A stretch of DNA of 64,000 nt from Scedosporium boydii (GCA_002221725.1 NJFT01000088.1:62001-126000), one strand, 5' to 3'; counted from the first letter of the stretch, positions 1-12,096 are shown. Notes: generated from the sequence alone by a model not told the origin. Made by a program: numbers and translations.

Positions 1-2224
1 TTTACGGAATATGCGTTTGTCAGATTTTCTGCCAAGAACGCGGCTCGACCACACTTCGTGAACATCCCCTGTCCTAGCGGACCATTCCATGATCTCTTGG
101 ATCGACATGCACCCTTCACTCATCGCCAGCCAGCGATATTGGCATCGCCATGCCATCATTTCAGGAGCATTATGCCGCACTGACCAGCGGACCAGGTATG
201 TGCTTCGCACCTCAGCGCAGCGGGCTTCGGCCAAGCCTCACTGCATGCAAACTCTTATTGCTTTGTCGATGCGCTCCTGCAGGTCTCCTTCCCAGGCAAT
301 ATGCATCTAGGGTCGAGAGTGGATCCGTAGAGTGAAAGGAAAGCAGATCCACGGCAGATCTTTTCTTTTTTTTTTCTTTTTTCTCTTCCTGGTGACCGGT
401 GAGAACTCGCCGAGCGGCCGGTGGCTTGCGAGCTGCGATCGATCCCACGCCTCTGATAACGACGATGACCCCAGTGTTCTCCTGTTTGTATTTGTAAAGA
501 AGCGTCTTCTCTTTGGATATGATCATCGTTTCGATCGGGTCATCAGGAGGAGCGACTTGACTAGGCCATGCGGACCCCAGTTGAGAAGCACCTTGTAATA
601 TCAATGCGACTCTGGGGACTAAGAGGAAAGCTAAATTATCACCTCTTCCCCGATTATGGCAATGCAGAGCCAAATATCAGATCATCATATCTATGCAACT
701 TCAATGGCATCCACAAAGAACAGCAAACGCTTGAAACACGACCCCCAAACCCTGATTCTCATCATGTCTCGAATTTTGTCGTTCTCTTCTTTCCCTCGGA
801 TCTGCATCTCTGCAAGGTTATCATTTACGCTCTTTCACCTAAAAGAGTCAACCCCTCCTGATGCTGAAGATCTGGTGCCTCCTAGAACTTAGCCAGGCAT
901 CTGACCTTGGTCTCGGACCTCTCCGATCTTGTCATCCCGCAAGCTAAAGGACAGGAACCGCTCCACGGTTCCACTCTTTAAGACCCCTTCCCAAGCCGAA
1001 TGTTCGCCCCGTTCCGGGCACCGGTATCTAAATCCGGCGTAGTCTCAAACTTAAACGCCCGACCAAGAACCGCCGAGCGACCGGTGGGATAAAATAGGTG
1101 AATGAGAAGCAAAATATAAAGCCCGCTCAAACGGTCGTAGTCCCCACTCTCGTGGATCTCCGCTCCGCGGGTCTTGGTCAATCTCTGAAAGGGAGTTTCG
1201 CCGGCGCTTCCCGCCTTTCTGGCCTTTTTCTGAGCTCGTTTTGACGGTGCCTGGGGCGGCTGCGAGCGATGAGCCCTTCCTGTTGTAAGCCTACGTATAG
1301 CCCACCGTAGATTCCTCGGTGCGAACTTTAGGTCTCCTTTTCCCTCCTTTCTCGAAGCGTATGTGGGTTTCTACTCTAAGAGATTATTGAGAGGTTGAAG
1401 CAAAGTCGCGAGCTCCTCCGCTCAAGATGGATTCGTTTGCATCGCCATGACTTACACTTCCTCGGCCTTTACGCACAGCCTCACACAACTTAAATTCATC
1501 CCTCTGTCGAACCGGCGGTTTTCCAAAGGAATTTTCTAAGAACCAGAAAAGATGATAGCGAAGAGAAATAAAATAGCAGTGAAGAATGAAAGGAACAGAG
1601 AAGGAGAGGGGGGAGTTATAAATGGGAAAAAAAAGGTTCGTTCGTGCGCGATGCGTTTCGAACCCAAATAGTCCCATTGGAGATCCCAGAAGTTCAAGCG
1701 ATGACGACTACAGACCTCCTGCGGTTCCTTTCTTAGAAATCTCGGCCACGAATTTGGTATATAAGGCTCATTCTGGGTTTCGAAAACTGAGCTGGAAAGA
1801 CGGGAAGGCGCGCCTGCGGCAACGAAGCTCCTTGTTCTTTCTCGACTCTTTCAGGCAAACAATGCGGACTGACTCGAGTTTCTGTGACTTTGGCCGAGTG
1901 CTGGCGTTCTTGGGGGCTCGTTGGCTGTTGTGAAGCAGAAGCGAGAAGGTAGCAAGATGGTTCCAGCCACCAAGGCGGAAGCATTGTATACACTGAGCGC
2001 CGGGCCGTTAGATCTCTCATCCCACATACGGATTCCTGGAACCAAAATCGGCGAAATATGATGGCTGGCTTAAAACTCGTTCTAGAACTCCCATTCCATC
2101 ACCAAGTCATGAATCGAGGCATCGAGAGAGAGACCTCTCCTCCAACAGAAACACCATACCGTTACACTTTTTATCCCTTCCTCTCCGCCTCGTAGCGCTC
2201 GTAAACCCCTCCCCTTCCCTCTCT
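1..2224. other. Left flank, no supported gene
   Basis: No reading frame here resembles a known family, and I could not build a spliced model. The first 180 bases are open in frame 1 and could be the 3' end of a gene lying to the left, but I do not recognise the protein. There is an interrupted T-rich tract near 360-390. The right part (about 2050-2224) is the downstream flank of the minus-strand CAP2 gene and would hold its 3' UTR. Confidence 0.5.
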
Positions 2225-3232
2225 CTACCTCCTCATACTCCCAATAATCTCCTTCTGCGCCTCCCTATCCCTCGCCCCCTCACTCAAACTCCCCAAGCTC
2301 CTCAAATCCGCAACAACATCCTTCGCCTTGCCGAAATACACCTCCTGCAACAGGTTCCGCATCTTGAGCTCCATGTCCTCGACGAGCCGGCCCACGTTGG
2401 CGATGTGGCTGTCATCCGACTCGACGGGGAGCTCCTGCTCGATCTGGCGCGTCATGTTGCCGCTGAGGTCCATGTCGCCGCCGCCGGAGGTGGAAGAGGG
2501 GTTTGTGGAGAGGTGGAGGATGACGGTGGAGGTGAGTTTGTAGTGGGTTGTTCGGCCGCGCTCGATGGCTTCGAAGACGTGGATCGAGTCCCAGACGCCT
2601 TGGGAGGAACCGCCCGACGGGGAAGCTGAGCTCTTTCATTAGCTTTTTCATAGGTTCCTGGATGTATAATAGATCTTTCTTCCCCCTGAACTTACCCTTC
2701 TTCAAAAGCACAACCCCCGCAAACCCATCATCCAAATTCCAAAAATAAACACTGCTCACGCCCCCTTCGTAATACAACTCCCTATAAATATCAAACGCAT
2801 CATTCGCCTTAACTTCCATAGCCCTCACCCTCTCGCTCGGCACGGCCCCCTCTCCCGCACCCTCATTCCCGCCCAACCCGACACCGCCGGGCCCGCTCTC
2901 GTCGAGGGGCGGGTCGAAGCGGTTGGACCAAGGGGAGCGGTAGCTGTCGCCGTCGCGGTTGTAGTCGCAGAGGAGGTAGTCGCGGCCGGTCTGGCGGCAC
3001 CGCTTGATGGTGAGGGGTTGGTCGACGGAGGAGAGGAGGTCTTCGGTTAGGTCGGGCGCGAGGGTGAGGATGGCGTTGAGGTGGTTGGTTGTGTGTTTTG
3101 GGTCGAGGCGGCGGAGGAGGTCCCTGTGTCGGGGGGAGGCTTTGGGGTTAGGAATCGGGCTGGGGGGCGAGAAGGGGGAGGTAGGGGAGGAGGGAGGACT
3201 TACAGCGCCGAGTCGAAGGGGTCTTGGGCCAT
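2225..3232 (-). CDS. CAP2: F-actin-capping protein subunit beta
   Basis: This is the beta subunit of the heterodimeric capping protein, which binds filament barbed ends at cortical actin patches and blocks subunit exchange. The model has three exons on the minus strand, 3232-3204, 3123-2696 and 2625-2225, giving 285 aa, the usual length. The protein starts [20 protein letters not shown], the family hallmark, and this block only forms if the 80-nt intron 3203-3124 is removed; that fixes the start codon. Further CapZ-beta blocks are [19 protein letters not shown], the [18 protein letters not shown] strand, and after the 70-nt second intron [10 protein letters not shown] followed by [12 protein letters not shown]. 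The C-terminal helix has the [15 protein letters not shown] type of ending that contributes the actin-binding tentacle. A longer open frame extends upstream of 3232 but it reads through the intron and has no similarity. The alpha subunit is not in the window. Confidence 0.95.
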
Positions 3233-4528
3233 TTTGGCTGAGATTGGCAATTGTACTTTCGGGGACTGTTGTATGGTAGAGAAATGATCGGGTGTTTTCC
3301 CCTCTGGAGGATTTCAACACAGAGGCGCTATGGAGGACGGTTGTCGATTTGAACTTGGGGTTGCTTCGCTGCCTCATGTGGTGGGGGGGGAGAGTCGTTG
3401 CAACTGCGAGGGAGTGCGGGGCAGCTTGGACATGGTTGTTAGGCTTGCCAGCTGACATCAGACCCTTACAGAGGAGAGTCGTCCACGACGCCACGTTGAC
3501 CAACTCCGCCTGATAACTGCTCTAATACTTGATATATTTTGATCCGATCAATTTAGTTCTGACGAGACGGACATTACTTGTAATACATGAATAACAGAAT
3601 AACTCTCTTGAACGAGCCGTTGCGAAAAGATGTGTTTCCTGTTGTATCCCGAGGATGGAAGAATCACAGAGTCTAGAGTGTCCGCGCCTCGACTCCCAAA
3701 ATACACCAGCAACATCGCCATCAATCAATCTACCAGTTTCGCATTCAATCAATATCACAAGCCTGGGTAAACGATGCTCTTCGGCTATCTCTTTGGATAA
3801 TAGGCACAGAATAAACAGAATAAAAAACAAAATAAGATACGAAACTCATCATGAAACTTAAACAGTGAAACCATCGCCTCTCTGTGTGATCACTCTCCAA
3901 GTGAATCGCCTAAACTAGATAAAAAAAGAAGAAACGAACATTGATACCCTTACAGCGAAAGTAACAGTTAAACCAACAAAAGATTGAGCAGAGGCATACA
4001 TGCCCCATGCCATACATCTTGTTTGAATAAGAAAAAAAAGAAAGAGAGGAGACAAAACAAACAAGGCAGAAACTAAGAAAACAAAAGAAGTAAAAAGGAT
4101 AATGTTTTGTGACCACCCTTACACCGTGAGTTAACAAACTTCACTACCATCGCTCCAAAGAATTGCGGGTGCAGCTGTCCTAATAACAGGCCCAATCTTG
4201 AAGAGTCCTAGACCTGATCAGAGTCAGACTGCAAGCGCATATGCAGTTAACAAAATGGACCTGTAAACGCCCCCGGTAAACATACAAGACTCGACAGTAA
4301 AGGAGTAACTCGGTTCACCCTTCCCCGGAACCGTAAACGGGGGTAAAAAGGAAAAGAGGCCAAAAAAGATAAAAGATAAAAACAAACCCGAGACTTAGTA
4401 AAGGACTTCGACAGATTAGTGTGTGGATAGCGCCGGTGTCGACACTAATAAACCGCGCAGGCTGGCGCTTAGCCGACATTCGACAAGGCATCTGAATAGC
4501 GTATGTTTGCTAGCCGGACGCCATCATT
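3233..4528. other. Intergenic: CAP2 upstream / BAH-PHD downstream
   Basis: Both neighbours are on the minus strand, so this stretch holds the CAP2 promoter and 5' UTR (just above 3232) and the 3' UTR of the BAH-PHD gene (below 4529). It is A-rich at 3790-4100 with several AATAAA-like words on the plus strand. I see no coding potential. Confidence 0.5.
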
Positions 4529-6185
4529 CTAGTTGATAGGTGTGTTGCAGATAAGGCACTTCAAGGGCTCGGTCCAGGTCTTGACACCACCCTTAACGTC
4601 CTCGCGAAGATCGACAATCTCGACTTCAGGTGGACTCGAATCCATCTTGAGAGACCCGGTGAAGAGTCCGAGGTACGGTTTCGCAGCCTTCTCTCGCGCC
4701 GTGAAGCCATTGGCCACCTTATTCCTCTTCTTTTTCCCAGGCGTATCCCCCTTTGCTGCTACCTCGGCTGCCGTCGCGGTTGGGCTCGACTCCACCTTCT
4801 CCTCGGGAAGAGCCGTGACGTCAGGTTTCTCCTGGACATCAGCCTTCACATCAATCGTCTGCTGTGTCTCGTTTACGCCCGTCTCCGTAGGGCTCAGGGG
4901 TGGGTTCTTCGTCCCATCACTATCCTCTTCCACCTTCTTGGCGGCTTCTCCGGAAGGAACGTATGGTGTATCCTTTCCAAGTCGTTCGTACGCACGCATC
5001 AGGGCATCGTGGAGAAGGCAGTCATCATGGAGCCACTTTCCGCAAGACTCGTTCGAGCATCCCACTAAAGTCTTGTCGGGGTGTTCGGGCTGACCACACT
5101 TACAGACCGGCTCAACGCTCTAGGTAGAAAAGGGAGTTGTTAGCATTGGCATTGTTAAGGGTACTGTCAAAGCTGGTGAGGCAAAAAGGGGGGGATTAGA
5201 AGTAGCGCATCCGAGAATCTCTGATACAAGGCTAGCAGAGGTAGAAGGGCTGAAGCTAGGCGACATACCGAGAGTTCCAAATTCCTGAAATCGAAAGCTT
5301 GTCGCCAGTAAAGCGCGTTCTGAATTTCATCGTCATTCTCCTCGACCCAGTGGTTGACATGCGCCATTGCGGTAACGCTGACGACATTGATGATGTCCAC
5401 TGTAGAGGCACAGCCAACGGTTAGCATTGAAACTCGGAATCAATCCAACAAGAGTGAAAAGAAGAAAAAGACGAAGAAGAAAGACATACTGTGATTAGAG
5501 GCGATCAACTCGTGTGCACCATGATATGGTTGCCTGCCCTGGACATACTTTCGTCCGTCCGTCGTGCCTGCGGGTAGCTCATCGGGCCAGTACATCCAAT
5601 AGACCCTGGCGTAGACGTGATGCTCATCGCTAGCTCGGATCTCCAAGATGCGGGCGACCCATTCGTCTTCGGTTCTTCTCTTCGGATTAGACTTTCCCGT
5701 CGGATCCTGTTGACGTTCGATGCTGGCGTCGTTGGCTACATAAATGAAACCCTCGCTGAAATACTTGGCGCCATTCACTAGAGGTGAGGGAAGCCATCAA
5801 GTTAGCATCGATTACGGTCGCACAAAGCTGCGCAAGCTAAATTTCCCATTTCCGAGATGAAAGGGAAAGGAGACGAAGGCGGCTTTGGGCTCTCGGGGGG
5901 GCAAGACTTACGGACGAAGCTGTTGTAGCGCGTCATCTCCTGCCACTTAGCGCTGGGCTCAACCGAGTAACCCAGGTCGAGAGTCTCATGAGTTTTGAAC
6001 TTGCCAACGGGGGCAAACGGAGAAAGTTGCTGGTAGACCTTCTTAGGGGGCTCCGGCTGATCCCCTCGCTTTCGTCGCTTGTTGGACTTTTTGTTGACGT
6101 CGGTCTCGAGGGTGACGGTGAAGGGGCAATCGGCTCGGTTCTCCTCGACATCGCGCCGCGGTCGCTTCCGCGCTGAAGCCGGCAT
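4529..6185 (-). CDS. BAH-PHD domain chromatin reader (EPR-1/BP1-like)
   Basis: Four exons, 6185-5912, 5777-5490, 5399-5269 and 5119-4529, give 427 aa. The N-terminus is basic (KRPRR, NKRRKRG; likely nuclear signals). A BAH domain follows, with FSEGFIYVAND, EWVARILEIRASDEH, VYARVYWMYWPDELPAG, GRQPYHGAHELIASNH and the AHVNHWVEENDD strand spread over exons 2-3. Exon 4 opens with a PHD-type zinc finger: CKCG, GCSNESCGKWLHDDC. Its apparent last cysteine pair (CLIC) lies only at the very C-terminus, after about 140 residues of acidic/Thr-Ser-rich linker and a conserved-looking WTEPLKC segment. Fungal BAH-PHD proteins include Neurospora EPR-1 and Fusarium BP1, readers in H3K27me3 repression; that this gene is their orthologue is inference from architecture, and paralogues exist. 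All introns were placed by consensus splice sites that keep the BAH sequence continuous. Confidence 0.85.
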
Positions 6186-7619
6186 CTTTGATGGGAAAAA
6201 TTAATATCTCCGCGAGAGACAAGGTAAGTTTCTACGGTGTCGCGAATCTCCACTGATAATCGGGGTCGCTGCTCGGTTCTTCGTGATCAAGTGGAAGAGA
6301 GGAGGCGCGGGGGGCGGAGTGGATGGGAAATTGGCAAGGTTTGCGCCGTCGATGAAAATTATAAACACGTCTCTCTTTTTTTTTTCGCCCTTATTTTAGC
6401 TTATGGAGAAGCAGACCACCTCGACAAACCCGCACACCGATGAGGGGTCCAAAATGCGTGGCCTCGTCGTGGGATAAGTTTTTTTGTCCCGTGAACGGAG
6501 ATGGTCGGAGTAGTAAAATTGGATTGTGATGGTCGGGGTGTCGAAAAGGTCGATGCGCACGCTTTTTCCGAGAGAAAATAGTGGAAGGTGGTAGGGATGG
6601 CGATATTTGGGAGGGGGGAAGGAGGAATTGGATGACTTGGCGTCAACTCGTCGTCGGAAAACACGGGAACACGAATCGAAAATCCGACAAACCAAACACC
6701 AAATCGATGGGAAAGAACAAAAAAGAAGGGAAAAATTAATCCGCGCGGAGACCTTGGGCGGCCAATGCGGTGATGATGATGAAGACAGGATTCGTCGCTG
6801 TGTTCTCTTGGACGGCGACAAGAGACAAGAGGGAGCAGTCCTCTGGACGAGGGAATTTCACAATGTGCGGCTGGTTCCCAGCTTACCGACCTGATTGAGT
6901 CTTTCGCAAGATGAGGAGAAAGCAGTCGCGTCCCAAGAAACAAATGCGGTCTGACCTGTAGGAAATAGTGTGATTGACTCTTACCAGAAACGGCTACGCC
7001 ACAGGAAAGGGAGGTTGGGAAATGATAACATTGGACTTGGAACACACCAGTGCAACGCTAAGACACGCGTAGTACTCCGGGGTCAAATCACGTGAACCCG
7101 GCTGACAAGCTCCGAGCTGGGTCGATGCTTCTCACGATGTGCCATTGCAGTGTGCTAGTGTGTGTCGTCAGGTGAAAGAGGGAGAGGGAAGGCGCAATTC
7201 GCCGACGGATAGACATCTCGTCCAACCAACTTCCCCATGTGCACCGAACGTAATATACGGCGTAACTGATATCAACGCTCGCCGAGACGATTCCGTTTAC
7301 TTTGTTCAGTAACACGCATACGAAAACTACTTACTTATGCCTGCACTTGTATCTACATGAAGAATGCATGAAATTGATGCTTCTTGTTCCATTTGATCTT
7401 ACTCCCCATCTCTATTAGTATTCTTGCTACCAGCAAAACCAATCAAACGAAAAATAAAAACAAGCCCTGATAAAATGGTCGAATGTTCGAATGACGGTAA
7501 ATAATAAGCGCACAGAACATTATAACCCGACTCCGGCCATGTGTTTATTCTAACGGAATGTTCTAAACCCGCACGGAACAACAGAAGCCAGACTCAGCTT
7601 CCTCTATCTCTGAGAGAGA
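6186..7619. other. Intergenic: BAH-PHD upstream / ATG22 downstream
   Basis: This holds the upstream region of the minus-strand BAH-PHD gene and the 3' UTR of ATG22. A 10-nt T run sits near 6368-6378. Two overlapping minus-strand open frames (6396-6821 and 6401-7045) are rich in Ser, Pro, His and Phe and resemble nothing known; I treat them as chance. Confidence 0.5.
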
Positions 7620-9708
7620 TCACCTGTCATCAGCATCTTCATGAGCAGCCCCATTGGTGTTGCCCATCTTAAAACCTTCAATCACCTCAGCAAGGCTCTC
7701 CGCCTCCTTCTTACCCCTATCAATGTTAATAAGCCAGATAAGCGGCGCAGGCAGCCCGACGAGGGCGCCGAGGAACCAAAACGCCGGCCGGATGTGGCCA
7801 GCCTTGCCGATAATGGCAGCGACGATGGCCGGACCAAAGAAACTCGAGCCCTTATCGGTAATGGCGTAAAGCGCGTAGAACGCCGCTTCGGAACCGGGCG
7901 GGATGAGCTCGCCGTACAACGATCGGCAGTAGCTGCTCAGGCCGCCGAGAACTAAGCCGTAGACGGCTGCTAGCGGATACATCTCCCAAGGCTGTTGTAA
8001 GCCTAGGAACCCCAGGTGTTCTATGAAGGGGAGGTAGCCTAGCAGTCCGTATAGGGGGATGAGCTCGAACAGCGCGAGGCAGATGAGGATGATCTGATGC
8101 GGGCGCATGTTCCACTTTCGAGAAATGTAGGCCCAGCTAAAGGCGCCGAACACACCCGCCAATGTGGAGATGACGTTGATCATGCCGAGAGCCCAGGTCT
8201 CCATTTTGAGCTCGACCTTGGCGAACAAAATTGCCGTCGAGGATGTCGTCGCGATTGCGTCCGATAGCAGAAACCAACTGGCCAAGAAAAGGACAATATC
8301 CACGAGTCGGCGAGCTAGGTGGATGGTTTTGAAAAGCGACGTCCACGAGTACTTCAAGTAAGAAAGCCACGCGCTCGATCCTTTTCGTCCGTTTACAAGA
8401 TAATCGGGCAGCGGAGGACCCGGTCGCGGTCGGAGCCACATGGCGGCGGGAATCGTGAAAAAGGTCCACCAAAGGCCAATGATCAACAAGACCAGCCTCT
8501 GGGCGAACGTGGTCCCATGCATAAACAGAAGAATGACAATACCGATGCACTGCACAAGCAGGCCGGCTATGTATCCGATTCCTATGCCCTTGGCGGATAT
8601 CTGCGATGACAGCTGAACCTCGATGGAGTTGATTTCTTGCTCCGTGTGCTCGCGGCGCAGGGCTAGACTTGGTTGGTTTGCTTCACTGTCTGCTAGCAGA
8701 TTGGTCGTCGAGTCTACAAGAGTTATCTCGCCATCATCGTCGCCGGCGACATCGTCAAGATGGTGGTTCCGGTCATCAGGGGAAGAGTCTCCGCCAAGAG
8801 CCCTCCGGGCTCGTAGTGGAAGGTCAGGATGGTGCCTAACAAGAAGGGGGAGGAAGGAGTTGAGCAGCACAAAAGACGCCCCGAAGGACGTATTGGAAAT
8901 GATAGCGAGGAGACCCCCGAGGAGGTACGTGGAAGAGGTGACAAATATGTAGCAGGCGACAGCAAGACTCCCGGTCCAAGCAAAAGTGAGGAGAAGCTTC
9001 TTTCTGTAGTTGCCGTGATCCGCAGCGCAGCTGATACTAACTACCAGCAAGGCTTGTATCAGGACACTGACGGAGAAGGTATACATGGCAAAGCTGGCAG
9101 TGTTGATGGTCATGCCAAGGACGTGTACTACGCATTGCGAGTCTTGGCCAGGTTCCTTGCTCGTAGAGCTCGGGCACGGCTTCGACGGATCGGATAAGAG
9201 GACACCATTCTCTCGAGCTAAAGTTTCTAAGAGAATGGGGATGAAGGATGCTACAGGACTGTGAATTAGCCTACAATACGATGTCAAATAAAACTGGAAT
9301 AAGACTAAAAGTGATGACCCAGCGGTATTGATCCAAAGGCGAGCCAAACGGGGCGGTCTGGGGCGGAAGGCTTGGATCGTTCAGCACTGGAGATATTGGG
9401 GGAAACATACAGATTCCTAGAAAGGAGCAGTATCAACGTTAGCAAAAACACGCTCAAAATAACAGTCATCTCGCGTTCGTCCTGTCGAGATGCTTAAACT
9501 TCTGAAAGTTGGGAGTCGAATTGTTGAGGAGGCGGGCCAACTCACCACATATGACGTAAGTCTCAGCCGCGAACGCATACATGTACCAGCCTGCCAGCTC
9601 CTTTGTGCTAGTCGGGCGTGTATCCTCTCCGGCGTAGCGAGGGGGCGGGTGTTCGGACAGTCGGAGGTCTTCATCGGCATCGTGGCCGAGAAGGCGATCG
9701 TCGGTCAT
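7620..9708 (-). CDS. ATG22: Autophagy-related protein 22, vacuolar amino-acid effluxer
   Basis: ATG22 is a major-facilitator-like vacuolar membrane protein that exports leucine and other amino acids released when autophagic bodies are broken down. My model has three exons, 9708-9546, a 6-nt microexon 9416-9411 and 9250-7620, giving 599 aa. The N-terminus is cytosolic and carries [20 protein letters not shown], the start of the first membrane segment. It then joins through the microexon to [20 protein letters not shown]. The remainder has about ten further hydrophobic segments, including [39 protein letters not shown] and a [20 protein letters not shown] loop typical of Atg22. An acidic loop ([14 protein letters not shown] region) separates the two halves. 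Skipping the microexon also keeps frame but drops two residues from a conserved transmembrane stretch. The neighbour downstream on the genome is tRNA-Tyr; no functional link is apparent. Confidence 0.93.
9411..9416 (-). other. ATG22: 6-nt microexon of ATG22
   Basis: On the minus strand the sequence reads CTAG, GAATCT, GTATGT. The six bases sit between a perfect acceptor and a perfect fungal donor. Including them changes the junction from CG-A-SFIP to CG-I-S-SFIP, which matches the length of the CGIGSFIP block I remember from other sordariomycete Atg22 proteins. The flanking introns are 129 nt (9545-9417) and 160 nt (9410-9251). This is inferred, not seen in a transcript. Confidence 0.7.
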
Positions 9709-10082
9709 GTTGAACCTTGGTCCGTTGAAGGGGGCATTGGATTGGGATCTGGGGAGGAGACGGTCTCCAAGGATGGAGGGAGAAGGCCAATTGAGGAAAG
9801 ACAGCTGATGCTCTTATGCAGCCTGGACCTTTCCTCCGCCACGTGCATTAGCAAAGGGGCAGCAGCTAGGGGCAGCTGACAGTTTATCTTCAGGAACCTG
9901 GCAGAAGAACCGGGGTTTATCCACAGCATGAGCATGCGCGACTCGATTCATTGTCGCAGCAGACATGATTATCACAATTCTACTGAGGTAAGATGAGACA
10001 AGCTGAATAAATCCCACGATCCTTCTCCTCGAAATCAGAAAGTCAGTCCAAAAAAGACAGACAGCAAAAATGTGAGTTGAAA
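9709..10082. other. ATG22: ATG22 upstream region
   Basis: Short spacer between the ATG22 start codon and the tRNA-Tyr gene; it must contain the ATG22 promoter and 5' UTR. I see no clear motif. Confidence 0.45.
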
Positions 10083-10170
10083 TCTCCCGAACCTGAATCG
10101 AACAGGTGACCCTCTAATTGAACTGTTGCCATTACAGTCAGATGTCATGAACCAACTAGACCATCGGGAG
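10083..10170 (-). tRNA. tRNA-Tyr(GUA), intron-containing
   Basis: On the minus strand the gene begins CTCCCGA (10170-10164), which pairs perfectly with TCGGGAG near the 3' end, followed by discriminator A at 10083. The T arm is ACCTG-TTCGATT-CAGGT. The anticodon loop is CTGTAA with anticodon GTA at 10135-10133, stem TCTGA/TTAGA. A 13-nt intron (10131-10119) follows position 37, as in all known eukaryotic nuclear tRNA-Tyr genes; removing it leaves a 75-nt tRNA. The overall layout matches yeast tRNA-Tyr, which starts CTCTCGG. It decodes UAU and UAC. Confidence 0.95.
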
Positions 10171-12096
10171 TTTCCTTGATTGGTTGTTGTCGGGTGTTCT
10201 AATCGCTATCCTTATGATTGATTGGGGCTCCGCACCAAGATCTAATGTGTGGAAGGAGGCGGCTCCAATTTCCCAGAGGAGCCAAGACCACACTCTCATC
10301 GCTTCTGTCCAGGATATCCTCCTCGTAAACTACAGCCTGGCAGTCCCAAGTCTTGCTCTCACCTCACGGTTGACTAATTACTTAACATTGGACTCTTAGA
10401 CACACAGGAATCCCCTTCCACTGGATAACCGGCACCCAGGCAGACGAACAGTTTCGCGTTCACGGCATCGCCTAAATTGCCCTCCCAACGGGCCAGCCAC
10501 GAGCCGTGGTTTAATGCTCTTTATCTCAGAGGCTAAGTTCGGAACTCGGCGGTTTGGGTGTAATTTATGTCCTACGGGTCCGTCGAAAGCTCCATCGTTG
10601 GGGTGGTGTAGACAAACTACCGGCGTGCCGATTCAAAAGACCTCAATGATATCTTATCTTCGCAGTAGAGGAGATTTTCGATTTTCGAATTCAAAAATCT
10701 GGTGAGCCCTCTAGAAGCCCTTTTCACCTCCAGTGTGTAAGTACGCTTCGCAAACGAAGAGACAAGTTCCAATCCGTACCAGACCTAGAGGCGGACCTGC
10801 GTAACCGAAAGGATGAACCCAGTATTATATGACATGTTCTTGACCTCTCTGCTATGGGCCAAGGTCCCATTCATCTAAAGTTTCTCAACCCCGGTTTGCG
10901 GCCCAGCCCTCCTGGAGTACGATGAGAAGAAGCCTTTATATGTTTTCCTTGGCTTTCGACGATCCTTCGTTTAAGAACCAACTCTCACTGATAGTCACAA
11001 CTCGCTCCTCCCAAGCAAACCAATGTGCGTCACCAGAACGATTTTTCCTATGCATCACGCCGAAAACGTCTAGAAATATCCTAGGAAGAAGTACGGAGGA
11101 TAATCAGCCCGCAACCCGTCCATAACGGTTCGGAAGTGTGGCTGCATGCCGTTCTCCGAGTGCCATCTCGTCCGTCGTGAGGGTGGTTCCCCAGACTCTA
11201 GGACAAGAAAGGCTCTCGGCATTTTAGCAGCCATCTGGAGCGCTTGCACAAGGCATTCCCCATTTCAATTTTTTCTCGGAAGAATATTGTCCATCAATGA
11301 GATTAGGCCATTTAACGGAGCTGATCCAGCAAATCCAATGAGGGTATATCATATTACGCAGTTCAGGCTATATCTAACCACCTCGTTCGTTACCCCGACT
11401 ATAATATATAACACACTTTGCCTACATTTCATGCACCCCACGAGGCCCCCAGAATCGTTTAACTCCCGATGGCGGTATCCCATGTGCGTACCCCAATATT
11501 TTCCCTAAGCCACATCTTTCCTTCTTCAGGGACGGGACCTTTTTTCTATTTATTAAGCTCTTAATATGACGGGCCGTGGCCACCGAGGCTTCTGGATATG
11601 GGAGGAAGAGGCAAATCAAAGGTTGTGGAACTCCTGAGAACAGGAGATGGTGCTCCACGTCGCTTTTCCCACAGATTAACAACTTATACCCACTATACAG
11701 CGCAAGTTCCTCCTCGTCTTTGGCTAGGCTTGCTAGGAGAGTCTGTCCCCCAATATCACCCCGCCCTCCGTTCTAATTTCAATGTGAATATATTGAACAA
11801 TGGGTGGTAGTGCCACTTCCCGGGCAAAGAGACGGGGTCATGAGATGTGGAGTAGGGCAATAGGAAAGCGTGAGGGTTTTCGACGAGGAGAGGAAACGGT
11901 TCCGGGTCTCTCCAGACTATAAAGCTTTGGCTGCCCTGTGAAAAGCAGAATATTAAATATATACCCTGACCCTCTTCACCTGCCAAGCTTCAGGAACACA
12001 GAAGAAAATAGAGGTCGTCAATCCGTCATCCAAATCCTTCATCGTGTCTTCTTCGTCGTCTTCCTTCCCTCCACACTCGCAAGCCGACCCGCAAAC
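10171..12096. other. Intergenic region upstream of the xylanase
   Basis: No intact gene is visible. Short open frames occur on the plus strand (10184-10399, 10514-10705, 11146-11508) but none has family features. One GGC(A/T)4 word, GGCTATA at 11366-11372, fits the Xyr1/XlnR-type xylanase regulator site, and a CCCCAC word near 11436-11441 fits a CreA-type site on the other strand; both are short and can occur by chance. The last 180 bases before the ATG are probably the xylanase leader. Confidence 0.45.
11917..11924 (+). promoter_or_regulatory. Possible TATA box of the xylanase gene
   Basis: CTATAAAG lies 173-180 bases before the xylanase start codon in a place suited to a core promoter, followed by a CT-rich, ATG-free leader close to the gene. 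Highly inducible secreted-enzyme genes often have TATA boxes. Support is sequence resemblance only. Confidence 0.35.

Noticed and set aside
1..180. Open frame from the window edge to TGA, 59 codons with fairly coding-like codons
   Set aside because: It might be the 3' end of a gene to the left, but I do not recognise the protein and nothing else supports it.
6401..7045. 214-codon open frame on the minus strand between the BAH-PHD gene and ATG22
   Set aside because: Overlaps another long frame on the same strand, composition is Ser/Pro/His/Phe-rich from T-rich DNA, and no family features are seen.
10416..10475. Translation FHWITGTQADEQFRVHGIA, resembling the EQFRxxG strand of FMN-binding pyridoxamine-oxidase-like proteins
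   Set aside because: Ends at a stop, and neither side gives further matching blocks. At best a pseudogene scrap; too short to annotate.
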